Shown: positions 6,822 to 11,179 of the stretch, in pieces
How positions within the stretch are numbered: position 1 is the stretch's first letter
Layout of the letters: the number at the start of each line of letters is the position of its first letter
Assembly: GCA_021802165.1 (NCBI GenBank)
Contig: JAKAAU010000024.1
Span: forward strand, 1-11,179
Direction of reading: 5' to 3'
Source: Thermoplasmata archaeon
Lineage (GTDB): Archaea > Thermoplasmatota > Thermoplasmata > Thermoplasmatales > Thermoplasmataceae
DNA: 11,179 nucleotides
Position numbers and translations under genes: made by a program
The notes under the pieces: model-generated
Databases searched by the model: none
The model's input: the letters and a program-made list of their open reading frames with translations, nothing else
Told to the model about the DNA's origin: nothing

Positions 6822-7256
6822 TTACTCGTTGTTTACCTTAATTACACTCCACGGGCAGGCTGTTACACATGCCATGCAGAATATACATTCTGATTCCCTT
6901 ACGGGGTTTGACTTGTCTGTTCTGTATTTTTCCCATTCCGGTGTTCCTTTTTCTACCTTTTTGTCGTTTCCAGTTCCGGAATTTCCAGGATTTAATTTCC
7001 ATTCAAACAGGTCAACAGGGCAGACATCCATACATGAACCATCTGCAATGCATCCGTCCCAATCAACGGCAACGGTTGTTCCATGAATTCCTAATTTTGT
7101 AGGGTATGGTTTTCCATTGTCATCCATTCTCTGCATTCCGCCTGCTCTTACTTTAAGCCCATCCTCTTCTCCTGTTACAGGATAGTTCTTCTCATCGCTC
7201 ATAAAATTTTCATCTATATGTTTAGGGTCAAAATCTACGTCTTCTCTCTGAACCAT
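6822..7256 (-). CDS. Dicluster ferredoxin of the archaeal zinc-ferredoxin family, zinc site apparently lost
   Basis: A 144-aa electron carrier that in these archaea accepts electrons from 2-oxoacid:ferredoxin oxidoreductases. The first cluster motif is CIADGSCMDVCP (residues 69-80), with Asp72 in place of a cysteine, the usual mark of a [3Fe-4S] cluster. The second, CIFCMACVTACP (124-135), is a full [4Fe-4S] motif. An N-terminal extension of about 65 residues and the PTKLGIHGTTVAVDWDGC segment place it in the Thermoplasma/Sulfolobus zinc-ferredoxin family. In that family the zinc is held by three His and one Asp. Here only one of those positions keeps its ligand (His58); the others read Glu31, Leu34 and Asn117. 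The start is supported by AAGGTGAC just upstream. The gene is convergent with the ACT-domain gene, 10 bp apart. Confidence 0.93.
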   Translation of the reverse strand: MVQREDVDFDPKHIDENFMSDEKNYPVTGEEDGLKVRAGGMQRMDDNGKPYPTKLGIHGTTVAVDWDGCIADGSCMDVCPVDLFEWKLNPGNSGTGNDKKVEKGTPEWEKYRTDKSNPVRESECIFCMACVTACPWSVIKVNNE

Positions 7257-7260
7257 TTAT

Positions 7261-7268
7261 GTCACCTT
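7261..7268 (-). promoter_or_regulatory. Shine-Dalgarno site of the ferredoxin gene
   Basis: On the minus strand AAGGTGAC ends 4 bases before the ATG at 7256. It is a strong match to the 16S tail and fixes the start. A TATA-like ATTTTAAATAG lies at 7287-7297, which would give a very short leader carrying this site. Confidence 0.6.
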
Positions 7269-7286
7269 ATAGAGTAATGCATTATC

Positions 7287-7297
7287 TATTTAAAATA
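7287..7297 (-). promoter_or_regulatory. Putative ferredoxin TATA box
   Basis: The minus strand reads ATTTTAAATAG, centred about 36 bp before the ferredoxin ATG. This places the transcription start about 10 bases upstream of the ATG, just including the ribosome site. Confidence 0.45.
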
Positions 7298-7355
7298 TTT
7301 GCCTTTTCCATTAAGTCCTATGACCAACAGGTTAGTGAAATCAATGCTATACTAT

Positions 7356-7381
7356 CTTTATTGTTTAAATTTTAAATAAAG
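7356..7381. repeat. Imperfect 26-bp inverted repeat between ferredoxin and purM
   Basis: Arms CTTTA...TTTAAA and TTTAAA-TAAAG are symmetrical around a single T, with a 3-base bulge (TTG) on the left. It lies in the 265-bp divergent region, about 65 bp beyond the ferredoxin TATA box and about 100 bp before that of purM. It is a possible operator. The rest of 7298-7480 shows no gene. Confidence 0.3.
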
Positions 7382-7480
7382 TAGTTACATTGCCATATCC
7401 TTTAATGAATATAATTACCACCACACATTATTTTGCTATTTAAACTCCTATTTTCTATTCTTATGCTGGAAATAATTTAT

Positions 7481-7494
7481 AAAAATATATAAAC
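7481..7494 (+). promoter_or_regulatory. Putative purM TATA box
   Basis: AAAAATATATAAAC is centred about 34 bp before ATG 7522, predicting a start near 7513 and a leader of about 9 bases. No strong ribosome site is present. Confidence 0.5.
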
Positions 7495-7521
7495 TTTTAT
7501 TTAAGAATGTAATTATTATAC

Positions 7522-8529
7522 ATGGAAAGGAAGATAATAGACAGGAAATCACAGGGAGAATTTGTTTCCAATTTTCTGAGGCAGATAAAATTTAAGAGGT
7601 CCGATTTCAAGACAATCAATTCACTTGGTGGATTTACATCACTGATAGACCTGGGCAATTTCGCCGTTTCTTTTAATAATGATGGTGTTGGCACTAAAAC
7701 TATAATAGCAGCTGAGACAAACAAATACAATACTATAGGCATAGATTGCGTTGCAATGAATGTAAACGATGCCATAACAGTTGGTGCAGAACCCATAGCT
7801 ATGCTTGATTACCTTTCACTTAAGGAGATGGACAATGAAATAGCACGGCAACTGGGCATCGGGTTTAACGTCGGTGCACAGATAGCCAATTTAAACATTG
7901 TGGGAGGAGAAACAGCAATAGTTCCGGACCTGGTAAAAAACATAGACATATCTGCAACATCCCTGGGATTAATACAGAAAGACCAGATAATTACAGGAGA
8001 AAAGATTTCAGACGGTGATCTCATATTCGCTTTGAAAAGCAGTGGTCTCCATTCCAACGGTTTCACCACTGTGAGGAAAATAATAAAGGATAATGAAATC
8101 GATTACGAAGACCAGTTCCCAGGAGATAGCAAAAGAGTTGCAGATGTACTTCTTGAACCAACAAGGATATATGTAAGGGAAGTTCTTGACGCCATGAGCA
8201 TTGTTCCTATTAAGGGCATGGCAAATATTACCGGCGGGGGAATAAAAAATATTGCAAGGATGAAAGATATGAAATATGTTATTGACAATCCTTTCGATGT
8301 TGATAATGTGTTTTTGCGCCTGATGGATATGGGAAACCTTTCCTTCAGTGAAATGTTTGAAATATTCAATATGGGAATGGGGTATATTGTTGTAATAGAC
8401 CCTGAGAGCAAAACAGACTTTTTAAATATAGTAAGAAATCGTGTTCCCGTAAAGGAAGTAGGGCATGTTGAAAACGGCAGCGGTATTACTATACCTGAAT
8501 ATTCTGTGGAAATGCACGGGTATTACTAA
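7522..8529 (+). CDS. purM: Phosphoribosylformylglycinamidine cyclo-ligase (AIR synthetase)
   Basis: Closes the imidazole ring in purine synthesis, converting FGAM and ATP to AIR in the cytoplasm. The protein has 335 aa, slightly below the usual 340-350. Family hallmarks are in order: the phosphate-binding DGVGTK (54-59), MNVNDAITVGAEPIAMLDYL (79-98), GGETA (128-132), the SGLHSNGF turn (174-181), MANITGGGIKNI (233-244) and EMFEIFNMGMGY (277-288). The N-terminal PurM-like domain spans about 1-160 and the C-terminal domain 165-330. The ending is short (MHGYY). The start is the first ATG after the TATA box and gives a normal N-terminus. No other pur gene is adjacent, so purine genes are probably scattered in this genome. 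The NifX-like gene follows 58 bp downstream, with a T-rich stretch (8530-8536) between. Confidence 0.96.
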   Translation: MERKIIDRKSQGEFVSNFLRQIKFKRSDFKTINSLGGFTSLIDLGNFAVSFNNDGVGTKTIIAAETNKYNTIGIDCVAMNVNDAITVGAEPIAMLDYLSLKEMDNEIARQLGIGFNVGAQIANLNIVGGETAIVPDLVKNIDISATSLGLIQKDQIITGEKISDGDLIFALKSSGLHSNGFTTVRKIIKDNEIDYEDQFPGDSKRVADVLLEPTRIYVREVLDAMSIVPIKGMANITGGGIKNIARMKDMKYVIDNPFDVDNVFLRLMDMGNLSFSEMFEIFNMGMGYIVVIDPESKTDFLNIVRNRVPVKEVGHVENGSGITIPEYSVEMHGYY

Positions 8530-8587
8530 TTTTTTTAGTTTTAAAATATACAATCACCTTAAATTTTTTGTTATATTTACCTTAGTT

Positions 8588-8941
8588 ATGAAAGTAGCAT
8601 GCGTAGTAGACGAAGAAAATATGTTGAGCCCTCTGGAATATGGCAATTCAATATTCCTTATAGACGATGAAACAAAGAAGATAGAAGAGTATGAAAATCC
8701 AGGATTTGGCAGAACACATGGTGGGAGAGAGGTTGCAATGGCCGGAATTCTATCCTTAAAGCCAGATATGTTCGTAGTGACAGAAAACTCACTGTGCCCC
8801 GGATCATACAATATGTCTCTTGGAAAAGTAAAATATGTGGTTACTGAGGAAAAACCAATTTCCGACGTAATAAAAAATCTGAAAGAACTTGAAGGTAAAG
8901 CTGTTGAAGAGTTAGAGCCAGTTCTTTACAGAGAACATTAA
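8588..8941 (+). CDS. NifX/NifB-like (dinitrogenase iron-molybdenum cofactor biosynthesis domain) small protein
   Basis: A 117-aa protein. The reading frame extends upstream to 8465 inside purM, but ATG 8588 (MKVACVVDEEN) is the typical start of this family, and a TATA-like CTTAAATTTTTT is centred about 25 bp before it, suggesting a leaderless mRNA. The pattern fits the NifX/NifB domain: the opening MKVA strand, PLEYGNSIFLIDDETKKIEEYENP (14-38), a THGGREVAMAGIL helix (43-54) and the LKPDMFVVTENSLCPGSYNMSLGKVKYV turn with Cys70 (57-84). Domain members bind or carry Fe-S clusters or cofactors in nitrogenase assembly. Free-standing archaeal copies occur in non-diazotrophs and their role is unclear. 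No nif genes are nearby. The C-terminal 30 residues are acidic-helical. Confidence 0.65.
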   Translation: MKVACVVDEENMLSPLEYGNSIFLIDDETKKIEEYENPGFGRTHGGREVAMAGILSLKPDMFVVTENSLCPGSYNMSLGKVKYVVTEEKPISDVIKNLKELEGKAVEELEPVLYREH

Positions 8942-8957
8942 AAAAATATTTTTTTAT
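8942..8957. terminator. Possible bidirectional poly-A/T terminator between convergent genes
   Basis: AAAAATATTTTTTTA between the stop codons of the NifX-like gene and the AhpD-like gene presents a run of T residues at the 3' end of both transcripts. Oligo-T is the usual archaeal intrinsic terminator. No strong stem is needed or seen. Confidence 0.5.
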
Positions 8958-8961
8958 TAAA

Positions 8962-9300
8962 CTATTTTTTATAAAATTTTTCTATTGCGTCCAGCATACT
9001 GTTAAGCTCCATCATTGCCTGTGAGCCATACATGAGGACAACCACATATCCCGTTTCCATCAATTCTTTTTTAGTTGCGCCAGCTTCTATGGCTGATTTT
9101 ACATGATATGAAATGCACCATTCACATCTGGCTGCTATGCTGAGTGCCAGGGCAATTAGTTCCTTCTGTTTTACAGAAAGTGTTCCGGCCCTCATTGTAT
9201 TTTGCATTAGCCCCATAAATGCACCCATATATTCCTTATTATCTTCTGATATTGATTGCATTACCCTTCCTACTTCTTCCATTTTTTTCCCTGCGTCCAT
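8962..9300 (-). CDS. AhpD-like alkylhydroperoxidase / carboxymuconolactone decarboxylase family protein
   Basis: A 112-aa helical protein of the AhpD/CMD family. Glu47, Cys59, Cys62 and His66 (ELIALALSIAARCEWCISYH) show the exact E-x11-C-x2-C-x3-H spacing of the AhpD active site, where the CxxC pair relays electrons to a peroxiredoxin or reduces hydroperoxides directly. YHVKSAIEAGATKKEL is the following family helix. The gene begins directly after the peroxiredoxin stop (TAAATG), with GGTGAG inside the peroxiredoxin end as its ribosome site, so the two are translationally coupled. The natural partner is that peroxiredoxin, which has a single cysteine. The stop is TAG. The converging NifX-like gene ends 20 bp away. 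Confidence 0.85.
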   Translation of the reverse strand: MDAGKKMEEVGRVMQSISEDNKEYMGAFMGLMQNTMRAGTLSVKQKELIALALSIAARCEWCISYHVKSAIEAGATKKELMETGYVVVLMYGSQAMMELNSMLDAIEKFYKK

Positions 9301-9915
9301 TTATCTCACCGCCTCATAGGTTAAATACCATGTTTTGCTGCCATTCTTTTCCCTATTAATTGCTTCATCAAGAGTTCCTGGAGCTGAAACAATGCCATCG
9401 TTACCGGGTTGCCAGTTGACGGGCGCGGCCAGCTTTCTGTCCCAGTTCATCTGCAATGCTTTTAATGTTCGCATAATTTCATCTATGTTTCTTCCTGTTT
9501 CAGCAGGATAATATATCATTAACCTTACAATCATATTCGGGTCTATAATAAATACGCCCCTTACAGTCGAACCTGTTTTTTCGTCCATCATGTTGTATTC
9601 CCTTGCCACATCTTTATTGATATCGGCGATTACAGGAAACGGTATTTCTATGCCAAATTTCTCTTTTATATTTTTCATCCACTCTATATGGCTATAGATA
9701 CTGTCAACACTCAAACCAATCAACTCTGTATTAATTTTTTTAAATTCATCGTATCTTCTAGCAAAGGCCATGAATTCTGTTGTGCACACCGGCGTAAAAT
9801 CTGCGGGGTGCGAAAACAATATCACCCAATTTCCCTTATAATCTTCCAGGCTCAATGGCCCCTTTGTTGTATTAACAAGGAAACCCGGAGCTTTCTGTCC
9901 TAAATATACTGCCAT
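9301..9915 (-). CDS. One-Cys peroxiredoxin (Prx6 type)
   Basis: Thiol peroxidase that reduces hydrogen peroxide and alkyl hydroperoxides in the cytoplasm. The protein has 204 aa. The active site PADFTPVCTTE gives the peroxidatic Cys44 with Thr41, and Arg119 in the TVRGVFIIDP strand completes the catalytic set. The long C-terminal domain with YYPAETGRNIDEIMRTLKALQ (150s to 170s) and PVNWQPG marks the Prx6 class. Cys44 is the only cysteine in the protein. Related archaeal enzymes often carry extra C-terminal cysteines, so here an outside thiol must resolve the sulfenic acid. The AhpD-like gene directly downstream could supply it. A TATA-like ATATTATAG at about 9945-9953 (minus) gives the gene its own promoter, just beyond a palindrome at 9967-9979. 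Confidence 0.95.
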   Translation of the reverse strand: MAVYLGQKAPGFLVNTTKGPLSLEDYKGNWVILFSHPADFTPVCTTEFMAFARRYDEFKKINTELIGLSVDSIYSHIEWMKNIKEKFGIEIPFPVIADINKDVAREYNMMDEKTGSTVRGVFIIDPNMIVRLMIYYPAETGRNIDEIMRTLKALQMNWDRKLAAPVNWQPGNDGIVSAPGTLDEAINREKNGSKTWYLTYEAVR

Positions 9916-9966
9916 ATTATTACCTTATACACCTATGAAAAAATTCTATAATATGGTTGTTTAAGA

Positions 9967-9979
9967 TGCAAAATTTGCA
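9967..9979. promoter_or_regulatory. 13-bp palindrome TGCAAAATTTGCA upstream of peroxiredoxin; candidate operator
   Basis: A perfect dyad (TGCAAA-A-TTTGCA) lies about 24 bp upstream of the peroxiredoxin TATA centre and 3 bp past the stop of the winged-helix gene. On the minus strand it is preceded by AGG, giving AGGTGCAA, a motif that recurs upstream of the winged-helix gene at 10245. The position suits an activator or a repressor of the peroxidase operon. Confidence 0.45.
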
Positions 9980-9982
9980 CCT

Positions 9983-10207
9983 TTATTCATTGATTTTAAT
10001 GCAGTAAAACCTCTGTCTGGTATCTGAAAGGCAAATGCTTATCTCAATTAAACCCAAAGAATTCAGTTTTTTAACGGAATAAAGAACAGACCTCCTGGAA
10101 AGCCCTGTGCTTTCAATGATCTGGCATAATCTTGCAACCTTCATCTGCCGGAGCATCATAAACACCAGCCTTGTGGAAGGTGTAAGCATTTTAAGTTCCT
10201 GTTCCAT
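9983..10207 (-). CDS. Small winged helix-turn-helix protein, probable transcription regulator
   Basis: A 74-aa protein that is almost entirely one winged-helix domain: helix 1 (STRLVFMMLRQM, 11-22), helix 2 (ARLCQIIESTG, 25-35), recognition helix (SRRSVLYSVKKLNSLGLI, 37-54) and a beta wing (EISICLSDTRQRFYCIKI). The pattern is nearest to MarR/TrmB-type single-domain regulators. No dimerisation or ligand domain is present. Three cysteines (28, 59, 69) in so short a protein, directly upstream of a peroxide-detoxifying pair on the same strand, suggest a redox-sensing regulator, but this is inference. It is 67 bp upstream of the peroxiredoxin gene and divergent from a TusA-like gene. No ribosome site precedes the ATG; an A/T-rich box at 10228-10240 lies about 25 bp upstream. 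Confidence 0.75.
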   Translation of the reverse strand: MEQELKMLTPSTRLVFMMLRQMKVARLCQIIESTGLSRRSVLYSVKKLNSLGLIEISICLSDTRQRFYCIKINE

Positions 10208-10244
10208 ACACTTATAGCATATATCATCTTATTATTTTTTTGTT

Positions 10245-10260
10245 AGGTGCAATGTTACCT
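10245..10260. promoter_or_regulatory. AGGTGCAA...TTACCT imperfect dyad between two divergent promoters
   Basis: AGGTGCAATGTTACCT has outer arms AGGT/ACCT and carries AGGTGCAA, the same 8-mer found on the minus strand at the peroxiredoxin palindrome (9975-9982). It lies between the TATA-like boxes of the winged-helix gene (10228-10240, -) and the TusA-like gene (10263-10270, +). It may be a shared binding site for the winged-helix protein. Confidence 0.35.
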
Positions 10261-10292
10261 GCTTTTTAAGTTGACGTATATTATTATAATCT

Positions 10293-10532
10293 ATGATAGA
10301 AATGGATTACAGAAATGTTTCGTGCGGCGGTGACCCCTTTAATTTCTTAATGTCCAGCATAAAATCCATACAGATAGAAATTGAACCTTCAGATACTGTA
10401 AAAGTTATGCTTATTAAAGACAAATTCCCCTACGACAATAAAACATTTGAGAAGATTGTAAATTACTGCAAATTAAGCATTGTTGATATATGCAGGGAAA
10501 ATAATGAAATTTATTTACTTTTAAGAAAATAA
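10293..10532 (+). CDS. Small TusA/SirA-like protein with degenerate active-site motif
   Basis: A 79-aa protein that fits the length and order of the TusA/SirA fold: a first strand and cysteine turn (DYRNVSCGGDPF, Cys11), a helix (FNFLMSSIKSI), a strand (DTVKVMLIK), a second helix (NKTFEKIVNYCKL) and two closing strands (SIVDICRE and EIYLLLRK). TusA proteins transfer sulfur as a persulfide on the cysteine of CPxP; here the turn reads CGGDP, so the cysteine is kept but the prolines differ. Cys59 and Cys67 are additional. ATG 10293 lies about 26 bp after a TTTTTAAG box, fitting a leaderless start; ATG 10302 is the alternative. The fold call is by pattern only and could be wrong. Confidence 0.55.
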   Translation: MIEMDYRNVSCGGDPFNFLMSSIKSIQIEIEPSDTVKVMLIKDKFPYDNKTFEKIVNYCKLSIVDICRENNEIYLLLRK

Positions 10533-10703
10533 CAGGCCGCTTTATTAATCACGTTGAGGGTCTGCAGATTAAATTTAATGCAGTAATTTTGTTTTAACAT
10601 CCGTATATTTGTGCTATCTGTCTAATATATAATAAAATACGACGAGTATTTAAATATTATGTTTTGAATTAATATATAATTATAATAAATTTACAATATT
10701 ACG

Positions 10704-10718
10704 ATTTACAATGTAAAT
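10704..10718. repeat. 15-bp perfect palindrome with adjacent direct half-copy upstream of 23S rRNA
   Basis: ATTTACA-A-TGTAAAT is perfectly symmetrical. ATTTACAAT also occurs at 10689-10697, exactly 15 bp earlier, so three half-sites are present, two direct and one inverted. This suggests a protein-binding site upstream of the rRNA promoter, though chance in A/T-rich DNA is possible. Confidence 0.35.
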
Positions 10719-10820
10719 TGATAGGTTCTGGGCAATTTTGATATTTTTATAATTTTAGTGACAAAAAATAAGATATTTTATTCATATACAGGTATATTTT
10801 TCTATTGTCTTACCTTTATC

Positions 10821-10834
10821 AAAACGTTTATATC
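10821..10834 (+). promoter_or_regulatory. Putative 23S rRNA promoter (BRE/TATA)
   Basis: AAAACG followed by TTTATATC (10827-10834) is a good archaeal BRE plus box A. It predicts initiation near 10855, about 95 bases before the estimated mature 23S 5' end. The leader contains GGTTA-TTTA-TAACC (10906-10919), a small perfect hairpin that could take part in pre-rRNA processing. Confidence 0.5.
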
Positions 10835-10948
10835 ACAGTTTGTAATATCAATTATACCAATAAATGAATGCACCTATTGATTTAATAATTAATAGGGAAG
10901 GGCGAGGTTATTTATAACCGATGATACCGGATAATTATGAGATATAGA

Positions 10949-11179
10949 TTGTGTATCATACAAACTGCTTGGGGAATGGTTTTGGTTTGAGAACCGATGA
11001 AGGACGTGCCAAGCTGCGATATGCCTTGGGGAGGTGCATGGAGCCATTGATCCAAGGATTTCCGAATGGGACTTCCTGTTTAACACTCCGAAAGGAGAGG
11101 GAACCCCGGGAATTGAAACATCTTAGTACCGGGAGGAAGAGAAATCAATAGAGATACCGTTAGTAAAGGCGATCGAAAG
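10949..11179 (+). rRNA. 23S ribosomal RNA, 5' portion (continues past window)
   Basis: The start of large-subunit rRNA is recognised from universally conserved blocks in the right order: GATGAAGGACGTG (10996-11008), CCAAGCTGCGAT, GGATTTCCGAATG, GGAACCCCGGGAATTGAAACATCTTAGTACCGGGAGGAA-type sequence (11100-11138, cited in part) and GTTAGTAAAGGCGA near the end. The CCAAGCTGCGATA and AATTGAAACATCT wording is archaeal. The 5' end is estimated by counting back from the GATGAAGG block by the usual archaeal distance and may be wrong by about 10 bases. No 16S gene precedes it within the window. Reading frames of about 65 codons on both strands here are spurious. Confidence 0.95.

Larger units (their letters stand above)
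10533..10948. other. Non-coding A/T-rich region upstream of 23S rRNA
   Basis: No plausible protein gene, tRNA or 16S rRNA is visible in these roughly 415 bases. The region holds several TATA-like stretches (for example around 10647-10660 and 10740-10755), a bulged inverted repeat CTGC-AG-ATTAAA/TTTAAT-GCAG (10562-10583), a perfect palindrome ATTTACA-A-TGTAAAT (10704-10718) with a direct copy of ATTTACAAT at 10689-10697, and the best promoter candidate at 10821-10834. The lack of 16S here fits Thermoplasmatales, whose rRNA genes are unlinked. Confidence 0.6.

Noticed and set aside
6829..7102. Plus-strand ORFs opposite the ferredoxin gene
   Set aside because: Antisense to a clear Fe-S protein with full cluster motifs.
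7497..8411. Minus-strand ORFs opposite purM
   Set aside because: Antisense shadows of a complete AIR synthetase gene.
8465..8587. Upstream extension of the NifX-like frame into purM
   Set aside because: The extra residues overlap the purM 3' end in another frame and precede the typical MKVA start of the family.
9561..9590. TCGAACC-like sequence resembling a tRNA T-loop
   Set aside because: It lies inside the peroxiredoxin gene and no cloverleaf or acceptor stem surrounds it.
10889..11086. 65-codon ORF on the minus strand near the window end
   Set aside because: Antisense to 23S rRNA and its leader; no promoter or ribosome site.
10951..11151. 66-codon ORF on the plus strand at the window end
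   Set aside because: It lies wholly within conserved 23S rRNA sequence.
1..11179. CRISPR array, insertion sequence, integrase or prophage
   Set aside because: No spaced direct repeats, transposase motifs or terminal inverted repeats were seen; gene content is mainly housekeeping.

Overview
The window looks like chromosome from an acidophilic archaeon of the order Thermoplasmatales, most likely near Ferroplasma or Acidiplasma. Four things point there: low G+C with heavy ATA and AGG/AGA codon use; a Thermoplasma-type long-chain dicluster ferredoxin; A/T-rich TATA boxes about 25 bp upstream of start codons, implying many leaderless transcripts; and a 23S rRNA gene with no 16S gene directly upstream. 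The genus is an inference from general character, not from a database match.

Layout. 1-328 (+) is the 3' end of a type I glutamine synthetase gene. Its stop codon overlaps that of the convergent valS gene (325-2643, -). A divergent promoter region (2644-2877) separates valS from a translationally coupled pair of small membrane proteins of unknown function (2878-3470, +), followed by an 11-codon micro-ORF with a strong Shine-Dalgarno site. Next comes the argG-argH pair (3560-6099, -), the last two steps of arginine synthesis. It is divergent from a probable ACT-domain regulator (6221-6811, +), with a 26-bp inverted repeat between them.

6822-7256 (-) encodes a ferredoxin of the zinc-ferredoxin family that appears to have lost most of its zinc ligands. 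purM (7522-8529, +) and a small NifX/NifB-like protein (8588-8941, +) follow. They converge on an oxidative-stress cluster on the minus strand: a small winged-helix protein (10207-9983), a strictly one-Cys peroxiredoxin (9915-9301) and an AhpD-like CxxC protein whose ATG directly follows the peroxiredoxin stop. Divergent from the winged-helix gene is a small TusA-like protein (10293-10532, +). About 410 bp of A/T-rich DNA with promoter-like elements and inverted repeats then leads to the 5' part of the 23S rRNA gene (from about 10949 to the window end).

How the genes work together. Most are housekeeping genes for nitrogen, arginine, purine, translation and redox metabolism. The most interesting material is in the small genes and the DNA between genes: the candidate argGH/ACT operator, the peroxiredoxin/AhpD couple with a nearby cysteine-containing winged-helix protein and shared AGGTGCAA motifs, the zinc-site loss in the ferredoxin, and the unknown membrane pair. 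I found no mobile element, CRISPR array or tRNA gene.
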